In this document: positions 52,621 through 59,654 of the stretch, piece after piece
Numbering within the stretch: position 1 is the stretch's first letter
How the letters are laid out: every line of letters starts with the position of its first letter
Assembly (NCBI RefSeq): GCF_008727925.1
Contig: NZ_VTWT01000003.1
Coordinates: 372,001-436,000 of the forward strand
DNA length: 64,000 nucleotides
Source: Adhaeribacter soli
GTDB taxonomy: Bacteria; Bacteroidota; Bacteroidia; Cytophagales; Hymenobacteraceae
Direction: 5' to 3'
Made by a program: the position numbers and the translations under genes
The notes under the pieces: model-generated
The model's database searches: none
What the model saw: the letters and a program-made list of their open reading frames with translations, nothing else
Told to the model about the DNA's origin: nothing

Positions 52621-53595
52621 TTACTTTTTTATTTGGGGTGAATAAGGGATCTGAGTCATTACCCAACCGATTACGTGGAGCTGGATATCGTTCTGACCGG
52701 CATTCACCAGTAATGGGCCCAACGACAGTTGTTGGTTTTCTTCTTTCGCATTGTTTATAACCCGCAGGTCCTGTCTGCTCCACTCGGCCAGAATTTCAAC
52801 ATTCGTCCCGATTATGACACTCGAGGGAATCATGGGAAGCACACCCCGGCCATCGTTTTTTCCGGAAGAGCAGAAGCCTTCATTTTGCCCTTTCAGATAC
52901 CAGCCCGAAGTTTCAAAAAGTAAAGGATCGAACCACGGCCGGCTCAGGCTAACCATCTGGTAACTTACCTTGGCCGAACTTATTTTACTGCCCGTATGGA
53001 GTGGGATTGTGCTGGTCGAGTTATCGGGATTTACAATTTTCCATTCAGTCTGATCTTCCGGGGCATTCCCGGCACCATTTTTTTCTCCGGTTATTCCTCC
53101 CAGATCAATATCGAGTTGTTTTATGCCGTTGAATGCCTTGCTGTCGTACCAGTTATCCGGCACTGCATATACGGGACACCAACTGCCGGGCGTGCCATCC
53201 ATATTCGCGAAAGTCTGGCGGGTAAGGTTCCGGACCGCGTCGCCTATTATATCGGCGGCAAACGAATCGGCATCTTCCGCTACTGCTCCTTTTATGATCT
53301 GGGTATAGGTTCTTTCGGTAGAACTACTGCCTGGAATATAGACATCGGCAAATTGGGGAATAGGATCTACCAACTGCCGGAACCGCCAAAGCGAAATAAG
53401 GTCGCCGTTGGGATTGGCCGTGGAGAGCGGGTTTTTGTAGTCTTCGGAATTTAAAGTAATAGGGTAGGCGCTTAACAAAACCGTGGGTGGCGGCGCTAAA
53501 CTGCTACGGAAACCGCTGCTCTTTAATTTTTTCTCCGGGGTTTTAACCTCAGCGGCAAAAGCCGAGGAAAGCGTTTTATATAGGTTGGCACTCAT
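52621..53595 (-). CDS. Unknown protein, smaller member of a paralogous pair
   Basis: The 324-residue protein has no signal peptide. It shares its C-terminal half with the upstream neighbour: SRPWFDPLLFETSGWYLKGQ, LPMIPSSVIIGTNVEILAEW and a closing LHVIGWV match RPWLNTLLFRTKGWWLKNQ, LPLIPTAFVVMSDVKIKSDF and MQIIAWV there. The N-terminus is Ser/Pro-rich (SSGFRSSLAPPPTVLLSAYP). No family or motif is recognised. It follows the larger paralogue by about 80 bases, and both lie between the two cassette arrays with core-like base composition rather than cassette-like AT-richness. Confidence 0.75.
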   Translation of the reverse strand: MSANLYKTLSSAFAAEVKTPEKKLKSSGFRSSLAPPPTVLLSAYPITLNSEDYKNPLSTANPNGDLISLWRFRQLVDPIPQFADVYIPGSSSTERTYTQIIKGAVAEDADSFAADIIGDAVRNLTRQTFANMDGTPGSWCPVYAVPDNWYDSKAFNGIKQLDIDLGGITGEKNGAGNAPEDQTEWKIVNPDNSTSTIPLHTGSKISSAKVSYQMVSLSRPWFDPLLFETSGWYLKGQNEGFCSSGKNDGRGVLPMIPSSVIIGTNVEILAEWSRQDLRVINNAKEENQQLSLGPLLVNAGQNDIQLHVIGWVMTQIPYSPQIKK

Positions 53596-53675
53596 GGTTC
53601 TCTTTTCTTCATAAGCAAAAAATCACCGGTGGAGCTTTAAGGTCCACCGGTGAAAGTTTAAATCTAATTTCAGGA

Positions 53676-55115
53676 CTATGCCTCTGTTATCAGTTCTGGT
53701 TTTGCCTTTGGCTCCGACTGAAGCTTGGCTCCTGCATGCGCCATTGGTGCACACGGCGGCGTGATCTCATTTACCCAGGCAATTATCTGCATGCCCGGAA
53801 TGCTGATCTCACCGTTGGCAAAGGTCGCTTTGGTTTTGTCGTGCGATTCGCTGTGGGAGTAGCTTGCACTAATGCTGAATGGTCCCCAGCCCACGCTGGT
53901 TTTACCGCTGGTTGCGCTGGCAATGTGGCTTTTGTCTTTTTCGCTGAAATCCGATTTTATTTTCACATCGCTCATTACCACAAAAGCAGTGGGAATAAGC
54001 GGCAGCATGCTGTCTGCATTTCCTTCCAGTTGACCGTTAGAGATACCATTTTGCGGCTGGTTCTTTAACCACCATCCTTTGGTTCTGAACAGCAAGGTAT
54101 TAAGCCAAGGCCGCATTATTTTAACCAGGGTTAATTTGGCGCTGATCTCTACGTAGGTGCCATCGAAGTGCTCACTCGTAGCTTCATCGGTATGGTTAAA
54201 GGAACCGCCCACGCTCCAAAGACCGCCACCCCAGGAAGCGCCGCCGCCGTAGGAATTGGCTTTGGAATCGGCAGATGTGTTTACCACGGAGCTCTTATAG
54301 GTGAACTTGGTGGCTCCTTTAGAACCGGCGCCTTTGTACCAATCGCTTGGCAGCGGATAGGTCATTAAGAACTTATTAGCTCCGGAGGCAAGCCAGTTCG
54401 AATCGCTGACCTTTTTTTGACCATCGGCAATTATAGAGGAAACGATATCGTTGATGGTAGCCTGCAGGGCGTTCTGAGCGCGCTCTACGTTTGCTTTACC
54501 GCCTCTTGTCCAGTTATTCCAGGCTTTGTCTACATTCAGAGAGAGGCCCGGTTCCACGGCATTCCAGGCACGCTGATCGGCAACTTTGGTAAGATCGTAC
54601 CCGAGCATGGCATTCCGGTAACCTCCTATTGCCGTGATGTAGGCGGTCTGGTTATCGTCATAGGTCTGGGCAATCGGGCTTGGGCCAGGTACTTCCGTGG
54701 GCGGCTCCGGTTCCGGGTTCGGGATCAGGGTGACCTGGTTCAGGTAATTATAATTACTGTCGTAGGTTTTCTTCTGGGCAGGATCTACTTCCGCATCGGT
54801 ATTGGCATTATTTACAATTTGCTTAAAGGTGTCTGCAAGCTTAATGGAAGAAGGTTTATAAGAGGGCTCTACCGATGGAACAATATCGGTCATGGCAAAG
54901 AAGTTGTAGGCCGTATTGTAACTGCCATTCGGGTTATTAGGCGCCAACTGGCTTTTGAAGTCATCCGGATTAATGGCTTCCATTTTGGAAAATTGCAACA
55001 GCGTTCTGGCGGGATCGAAGGCAGCCGGTTTATCCGAGCCCGGCGCATAGGTGATCATGGCAAAAATGTTGTCGTAAAGCCCTTGTAAGACCTTTGATTC
55101 TTCTGCTGGTGTCAT
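53676..55115 (-). CDS. Unknown protein, larger member of a paralogous pair
   Basis: The 479-residue protein has no signal peptide. Its N-terminus is helical (MTPAEESKVLQGLYDNIFAM), then a Pro/Glu-rich hinge (PNPEPEPPTEVPGPSP) leads to a helical centre. The C-terminal half is rich in alternating Ser/Thr/Gly and hydrophobic residues (GGASWGGGLWSVGGSFNHT, GWGPFSISASYSHSESHD). Such amphipathic hairpins resemble membrane-inserting strands of pore-forming proteins, but this is only a resemblance. The C-terminal part is shared with the downstream paralogue. No family is recognised. Confidence 0.75.
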   Translation of the reverse strand: MTPAEESKVLQGLYDNIFAMITYAPGSDKPAAFDPARTLLQFSKMEAINPDDFKSQLAPNNPNGSYNTAYNFFAMTDIVPSVEPSYKPSSIKLADTFKQIVNNANTDAEVDPAQKKTYDSNYNYLNQVTLIPNPEPEPPTEVPGPSPIAQTYDDNQTAYITAIGGYRNAMLGYDLTKVADQRAWNAVEPGLSLNVDKAWNNWTRGGKANVERAQNALQATINDIVSSIIADGQKKVSDSNWLASGANKFLMTYPLPSDWYKGAGSKGATKFTYKSSVVNTSADSKANSYGGGASWGGGLWSVGGSFNHTDEATSEHFDGTYVEISAKLTLVKIMRPWLNTLLFRTKGWWLKNQPQNGISNGQLEGNADSMLPLIPTAFVVMSDVKIKSDFSEKDKSHIASATSGKTSVGWGPFSISASYSHSESHDKTKATFANGEISIPGMQIIAWVNEITPPCAPMAHAGAKLQSEPKAKPELITEA

Positions 55116-55969
55116 AAACGTTTTGAATTTTAGTGTTTTGCCTACTCTGTATAGTTTTCAGCTTCCCTATTGTATTACAGTTGTTTGTGGTACCAAAACA
55201 ATTGCATTCAATAATTTATGATTTGCAAGAAGTAGCTTCCGGGCTTCGGATAATGAACAGCTTTTTAGTACGCTATCTAAGATCCTGGCCTGGATAAAGG
55301 GCGAGGTTGTAAAGGATATTTTCCGGCCAATACCCCCAACCTGGGGAAGGAAAAATAGCAGCCGTTATATTATTTCTTTGGAAATGTATAGAATTGTTAT
55401 AAAATGACAAAATTAAATGTATCCTAATGTTAAAATATATGGTAAACAAAATAATAACCTTGGTGAAGGTTTGAAACTGGCATGTAAAAGGAACCGGGGT
55501 TGAAGGAAAAAACTTCAGATTTAACTAGATTCTTTTCTATCTGACTGAAGCGTAATGGGTTGGGTATGGAAGCATGTCTTGGCCAAGGCAGGCACAGGCA
55601 GGCCTTTTCTGAAAGAGAGTAATTTTTGGTTAACTACGAAGCGTTTTCTGATTGAAGCTTAACAGTCCGGATTTGGTGGTTAGTAAGGGAGGTTCCGAAA
55701 TCGAAGGATAAGTTCTTATAGAGGTCTGGCGCTTTCCTGCGATCAGGAAAACCATTGCCGTCTGTTTTGCGGACGTATTTCAGGAAAACAAATTAATGGC
55801 TTCAGCCTAATCCGTTTTTATGAACATGGTTCGGTTGGCGAAAGCATATTTGCTATCTTCTTTTCCGTCAGCTAAAGCATACGGTAATGAATTAAACAGG
55901 GCCAACCCGACAGGGCTGTGTGATAAATATGGGGCTTTAAAAGAGGAAGAAATATCCTGGTAACGTCAG
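55116..55969. other. Long intergenic stretch upstream of the paralogue pair
   Basis: About 850 bases without a credible gene. The left part, upstream of the paralogue gene, shows nothing beyond AT-richness. A degenerate CATTGCCGTCTG element lies at 55753-55889. Confidence 0.6.
55753..55889. repeat. MITE-like CATTGCCGTCT element, degraded copy
   Basis: CATTGCCGTCTGTTTTGCGG (55753-55772) faces CCGTCAGCTAAAGCATACGG (55865-55884) plus TAATG, the same ends as the element at 40249-40399. Confidence 0.7.
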
Positions 55970-56416
55970 TTATTCATATAAGGACTTAATGCCTTGTTCC
56001 TGCAGTTTGGCTAATCCGTCTTTCATGGCTTTTACTTTTTCGGGTGAGTGGGCCTGCCAGTTTGTAGCTTCGCCAACTACTCTGAACGGATGTTGCGAAC
56101 GGTAAGATCTGGTTGGGTTGCCCGGAAATTTTTTGTCGGTCAGGTCGGGGTCGTCTTCGATTGGCCCGGTTGGTTCTACTAAATAAATTCTTCCCCTTCC
56201 ATCGCCGTAGGCCAGTTCAGCACCCCAGATAGCGGCATCCAGCGTGGCTGTCAGGAAGATATACCTTGCATTCTTTCTTTCTCCGTAGTTGGAGTTAAAT
56301 CCAACTTCAATAATATCTCCGGGCTTTAAGTCTGCCTTCGTGCCGTGAAAATAGGTTTGGGCAAAAGGGGTAGGGCTTTGGCTATTCGGTTTGTCCTCGG
56401 CTTGGTTCTTTTCCAT
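55970..56416 (-). CDS. arr: NAD(+)-rifampin ADP-ribosyltransferase Arr, copy 2
   Basis: Full-length second copy of Arr, same 148 residues and same His/Tyr/Asp pattern as copy 1, with 11 substitutions that leave the catalytic segments intact (for example AYGDGRGR for AFGDERER and EATNWQAHSP for EVISWQPHPP). It is the last gene of array 2. The upstream 85 bases are also alike in both copies, and similarity fades at the preceding attC-like site. No attC-like site follows its stop. Both copies look functional. Confidence 0.93.
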   Translation of the reverse strand: MEKNQAEDKPNSQSPTPFAQTYFHGTKADLKPGDIIEVGFNSNYGERKNARYIFLTATLDAAIWGAELAYGDGRGRIYLVEPTGPIEDDPDLTDKKFPGNPTRSYRSQHPFRVVGEATNWQAHSPEKVKAMKDGLAKLQEQGIKSLYE

Positions 56417-56480
56417 TGGCGAAATTTATGGTGAATGGTTTTTTCGTTTTTTGGGGTGGTTTGTTGTGGTGAGTGCTGAT

Positions 56481-56524
56481 GACTGGGCTAATTGACGTTG
56501 GAGTTGACGTTTGGGGTGGTTATA
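56481..56524 (-). repeat. attC-like site l (array 2, degenerate)
   Basis: Minus strand: CTATAACCACC opens; the arr-side half contains AGCCCAGTC as in site a, but the GTT box is not preserved. Weak GACGTT/AACGTC pairing. Confidence 0.4.
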
Positions 56525-56960
56525 GTTTGTTTTTATTTTTTGTAAATGCAATGCCTTTCTCGCGAACTGCTTGAAAATCCTCCGGCAGCTTTTCTACGGC
56601 TTTTAATTTGAATTTTGTTTTTCCTACAAAGGTGACGAAGGCAATTGCAATTATCTGAATTTTTGACTTTTTATCTTTTCGTCTTACTTCAATTTTTTCA
56701 TTCTTAAACGAATTGTCATCAAATAATTTTAATGCTTGGGGTTTGTAAGAATTATCCCAGGCCCCAATTGCAGGTAACCAGGCACCTTGCCACTTTGTAA
56801 ATATTTCCATAGTAGCAGAATCACCTTTAACAATCAATATTGCATATTTGGGAGTTAGTCCCCCGTCATAAGCAATATAGATTCCGTTTTCCAGTTTCTG
56901 GCCGTAAGAAAGGTTTAGGGAAAGATAGAATATGAATAGAAAGCTAATTATTCTTTTCAT
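56520..56960 (-). CDS. Hypothetical exported protein, cassette gene of array 2
   Basis: The 146-residue protein has a signal peptide (MKRIISFLFIFYLSLNLSYG, then Q) and a small beta-rich mature domain (LENGIYIAYDGGLTPKYAIL, TMEIFTKWQGAWLPAIGAW) ending in a basic tail. No family is recognised. It is AT-rich, lies between sites j and l, and ends inside site l. Periplasmic or surface location is inferred from the signal peptide. Confidence 0.72.
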   Translation of the reverse strand: MKRIISFLFIFYLSLNLSYGQKLENGIYIAYDGGLTPKYAILIVKGDSATMEIFTKWQGAWLPAIGAWDNSYKPQALKLFDDNSFKNEKIEVRRKDKKSKIQIIAIAFVTFVGKTKFKLKAVEKLPEDFQAVREKGIAFTKNKNKL

Positions 56961-56971
56961 TTACAAATTAC

Positions 56972-57023
56972 CTATAACGTCTCTGCTAAAAAGCGTTTTA
57001 ATGATTTTTATGTTTTGTTAGCC
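56972..57023 (-). repeat. attC-like site j (array 2)
   Basis: Minus strand: GGCTAAC opens inside the end of the 57008-57454 gene, GTTATAG closes 12 bases before the next start. CTAAAAA and TTTTTA arms pair. The core is identical to site b of array 1 over 26 bases. Confidence 0.7.
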
Positions 57024-57454
57024 AATGGTTTTTCTTGTTTTTTAAATAAAATAAACTGTCTTTCCTTTAACCCAAAGTAATTTTTATCTAAAGAAATTGT
57101 TCGGATATCAATTTCAATTTTTTCTTCTATTGGGTCATTCCAATCTCCCTCCCAACAACAGTAAAATTCTAAATTCTCTTTGAGTGTCTGTTGGTTAATA
57201 AATTCGAGAAATCTTTTAGGTGATTTTTTATTTATTTCCTCGTTTGGGTCATTATAATTTTTAGAATCAAATTGAAGTCCACAAGAGCAACCAGTATCAG
57301 ACCCAACATAATACAGATAAGGGTTTGAAAATTTTGGTCTAAGTCCTTCTAATTCTTCTTCGGTTAGATGCTCAAAATATATGTCAGTTTTTTCAGGCAC
57401 AAATTCTCCAATTTCTTGCTCTTCATTAGTACCAATGTAAACTGCGAAACACAT
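57008..57454 (-). CDS. Hypothetical Cys-containing protein, cassette gene of array 2
   Basis: The 148-residue cytoplasmic protein begins MCFAVYIGTNEEQEIGEF and has a CSCGLQF pair and a later CCWEGDW pair, so it may bind a metal or form a small Cys cluster. The ending FILFKKQEKPLANKT runs into attC-like site j. No family is recognised with confidence. It is AT-rich and solitary in its cassette. Confidence 0.72.
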   Translation of the reverse strand: MCFAVYIGTNEEQEIGEFVPEKTDIYFEHLTEEELEGLRPKFSNPYLYYVGSDTGCSCGLQFDSKNYNDPNEEINKKSPKRFLEFINQQTLKENLEFYCCWEGDWNDPIEEKIEIDIRTISLDKNYFGLKERQFILFKKQEKPLANKT

Positions 57455-57476
57455 TAATTCTTTAATTTTAAGTGAT

Positions 57477-57529
57477 GGCTAACGTGCTGGGCTAAAACAC
57501 GCCTTGGTGTGTTTTAGCTTTTGTTGGGC
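57477..57529 (-). repeat. attC-like site h (array 2, well formed)
   Basis: Minus strand: GCCCAAC (exact RYYYAAC) opens, GTTAGCC closes. Arms GCTAAAACAC and GTGTTTTAGC are perfect 10-bp complements with an 8-base loop. 53 bp in total. Confidence 0.8.
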
Positions 57530-57538
57530 TTAGTTATT

Positions 57539-58030
57539 CTATTTTAAAATATGTAAACTAGCTCTTTGTATGATTTCTAAAAATGGTTTTATTTTATTTT
57601 CGTCTTTGTACCAAATCAAATTTGTCCAATCCCATTCTTCACTATAAATAGCTGAGAATTCAGGAAGTAAAATAGAATATCTCTGCCCAGACAAACCAGT
57701 TTGCTGGTCAATATCGCATTTTAATTGAAGATGGTTTAAGGAATTTGGAGGGTAAACAAAAATTCTATTTCTTTTTTTGTATCTCCAGATAAATGTTTCT
57801 GTTTCTACGAAAAGGTCCGAAATAACTTGCTTAAACTTTTCCCGTCTGGATTTTATTTCTTTTTCGTCCGTATTATATATTTGAACACATTCTTCTTCAG
57901 TCAACCAATGGTCGAATACACTTACTGCTAATTTTTTAAAATTTTCTTCTCCACCTTCAAGAATATTCTTAAATCCTGGTAATGACAGTTCGATAGCTTT
58001 TACTTGATTTGCTGTAAGTCTTTTTATCAT
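57539..58030 (-). CDS. Hypothetical protein, cassette gene of array 2
   Basis: I start at the ATG at 58030 (MIKRLTANQVKAIELSLPGF); the longer frame begins with a TTG inside the recombination box GTTGGGC, which is not a credible start. The 163-residue protein has a helical N-terminal half (ENFKKLAVSVFDHWLTEEEC) and an aromatic, strand-rich C-terminal half (FIWRYKKRNRIFVYPPNS, EEWDWTNLIWYKDENK). No family is recognised. AT-rich; between sites h and i. Confidence 0.7.
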   Translation of the reverse strand: MIKRLTANQVKAIELSLPGFKNILEGGEENFKKLAVSVFDHWLTEEECVQIYNTDEKEIKSRREKFKQVISDLFVETETFIWRYKKRNRIFVYPPNSLNHLQLKCDIDQQTGLSGQRYSILLPEFSAIYSEEWDWTNLIWYKDENKIKPFLEIIQRASLHILK

Positions 58031-58039
58031 TTTAATTAT

Positions 58040-58106
58040 GCCCAACGGACTTGTGTAAACGACGGCGAGGCCATCGGCCGAAGCTGACGTTTACACGTGG
58101 TTGTAG
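58040..58106 (-). repeat. attC-like site i (array 2, well formed)
   Basis: Minus strand: CTACAAC opens and GTTGGGC (exact GTTRRRY) closes, 10 bases before the next start. Arms GTGTAAACG and CGTTTACAC are perfect, with an inner GGCCGAAGC-type region like sites a and c. Confidence 0.8.
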
Positions 58107-58118
58107 TGAGTTATTTTT

Positions 58119-58568
58119 TTAGATAATATTGCTACTGTATTTTCTTATACCTTTTAACTCAGCAGTTCCATCTTCTCTTTCTGCAAGAGATTTTAACTCC
58201 TTGCAAAAATCATCTATTGCACTTGGTTCAACAATCAACTCCATTGAGAGTTTGTCCTTTTCTTCTTTTCGGTATTCTGTCGAAACATTTTCTTCCATCG
58301 TTACAAGAACACCACACCTTCCAGTCGGACTGATTTTATAGAAGTCCATTTCAAAATAAGCGTAACTATCCTTTTTTCCGCAAGAATGATTTAGCCTATC
58401 TTTTCCAAAAGGAAAACCGATGAGTTCTTTTACAAACTTTAGCAAATTATCAGAGACCTCGTAAACTTCAGTAATTCCTGAGTATCGCCCATTATTAGCA
58501 GAAATCTGTAACTCAATCATATCCTCGTCTTTCCAAATGACTTCAAATTTTAAATGATTTTCGTTCAT
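58119..58568 (-). CDS. Hypothetical protein, first cassette gene of array 2
   Basis: The 149-residue acidic protein begins MNENHLKFEVIWKDEDMIEL, continues with an antiparallel-looking beta region (YAYFEMDFYKISPTGRCGVL) and ends with a helix (PSAIDDFCKELKSLAERED) plus a short tail. No family is recognised; small acidic proteins of this kind are frequent among solitary immunity or cassette genes. It is the gene nearest the leader, with its start 13 bases from the GTTGTAG box. Confidence 0.7.
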   Translation of the reverse strand: MNENHLKFEVIWKDEDMIELQISANNGRYSGITEVYEVSDNLLKFVKELIGFPFGKDRLNHSCGKKDSYAYFEMDFYKISPTGRCGVLVTMEENVSTEYRKEEKDKLSMELIVEPSAIDDFCKELKSLAEREDGTAELKGIRKYSSNII

Positions 58569-58580
58569 TATTCTAATTAA

Positions 58581-58698
58581 CTACAACTACCATATAAACA
58601 ACACTACTACGTTTATCCAACCACCGTTAGTCGGATAAACGTATGTTTCTAGCAAATATAACAGAATATTGGAAGGCGCAAGTAGTTAAAGGAGATGG
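58581..58698 (-). promoter_or_regulatory. Leader of array 2 (118-bp direct repeat, copy 2)
   Basis: Read on the minus strand: CTTG (58682-58679), 18 bases, TATATTTG (58660-58653, full TAnnTTTG match), then an 11-bp-stem hairpin (58608-58618 with 58633-58643) and GTTGTAG (58587-58581) just before the first cassette gene. The -7 box and hairpin stem are identical in copy 1. It probably drives the array and carries the recombination box where the first cassette joined. Confidence 0.7.
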
Positions 58699-58820
58699 GT
58701 TACGGTTCAGGTTTTTCTGATCGTAAGGGCAGCGGTTTTGCCGGGGAAATGACGGCGTCCGGAATTTTCAGAAAGATCTTCCATGGGAATTTATTTAGTT
58801 TAAAAGAAACGATTAGCTGG

Positions 58821-59591
58821 CTAATGATGGTGTTCGTGTTCTTCCGGTTCCGGCAGTTCCCGGGCGGCCTGGGGGAGCAAGGCAGTTGGTACTTTGGGGT
58901 AGGTGTGATGCAGGTGATGAAAGGCAAAGGAAGAAATAACGGGCGTCCAGAAGCGGGCAGCTTTTACACCGGCCAGGCGGGCGGGGTTGCGACTGGCCAT
59001 TTTATGCGGAATATAGGAAGCCCAAAGCGGCATAAGTGCACTTAATACAAAAGCTACGCCCCAGTAAACCAATCCAACGAGCGAGCCGGTAGAAACATAC
59101 AGCAGAACGAAGGCCAGGAGCAGCACGCCGGTAAGGGCCGTTTCGAATAACTGGATGTTGCGGGTTTTAGGCGCAATGCGCAGGGAAGCAAATCGTAAGG
59201 CGAAAATATGGTAGGGTCCGTTCAGGAAAACCTGCTTCAGGGTCCATTTGGCGGGCTCGCCTTCCGGATCGTTGTCGGAAAGGCACTGACCGTGGTGGCG
59301 CAGGTGGGTAACTTTCAGGGCATGGCCGCTTTTCAGCAGTAATAAGGCGCTTAACGTTAAAGCCAGGTCGTGCCCTTTTTTGGAAAGCCCGAGCGCATTA
59401 TGGATGGAATCGTGGAGCTGTACAAAAGCAGCCAGGCACGTGGCAAAAGCAAGCGGTACCGCCAGCCACCAGAGTTGCAGGGAAGCCAGCACGAGGTAGG
59501 CACTGAACAAGAGCCAGGGACGGGCCAGTTCGGTAAGCCGTTGTGCCCGCGTTAACGTGAAATTGCCGGTACTTTTTCTGCCTGTTTTCAT
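58821..59591 (-). CDS. Membrane fatty acid desaturase family protein
   Basis: The 256-residue integral membrane protein has the three histidine boxes of the di-iron desaturase/hydroxylase superfamily: HDSIH (about residue 64), HLRHH (about 98) and HHLHH (about 225). Hydrophobic pairs of helices separate them. A His/Glu-rich tail (EPEEHEHHH) ends it. It should introduce a double bond or hydroxyl into a lipid chain or isoprenoid. The neighbours (DUF4166, DoxX-like) are also membrane- or lipid-related, but the substrate is unknown. Confidence 0.88.
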   Translation of the reverse strand: MKTGRKSTGNFTLTRAQRLTELARPWLLFSAYLVLASLQLWWLAVPLAFATCLAAFVQLHDSIHNALGLSKKGHDLALTLSALLLLKSGHALKVTHLRHHGQCLSDNDPEGEPAKWTLKQVFLNGPYHIFALRFASLRIAPKTRNIQLFETALTGVLLLAFVLLYVSTGSLVGLVYWGVAFVLSALMPLWASYIPHKMASRNPARLAGVKAARFWTPVISSFAFHHLHHTYPKVPTALLPQAARELPEPEEHEHHH

Positions 59592-59654
59592 ACTGTTTTA
59601 AACCTGTTATGCCGCTTAAAGTTATGCTTTATGGTTTTGCTGCATAGTGCTGTT

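Noticed and set aside
47603-58698. Reading the small-gene blocks as a polymorphic-toxin immunity island only
   Set aside because: Imm42-like and YwqK-like genes fit that idea, but no toxin or toxin-delivery gene is present and it does not explain the palindromic spacers, the duplicated leader or the break of homology inside a spacer.
58695-59045. 116-codon plus-strand frame crossing the array 2 leader edge and the desaturase 3' end
   Set aside because: Opposite to a gene with three intact histidine boxes; no protein signature of its own.
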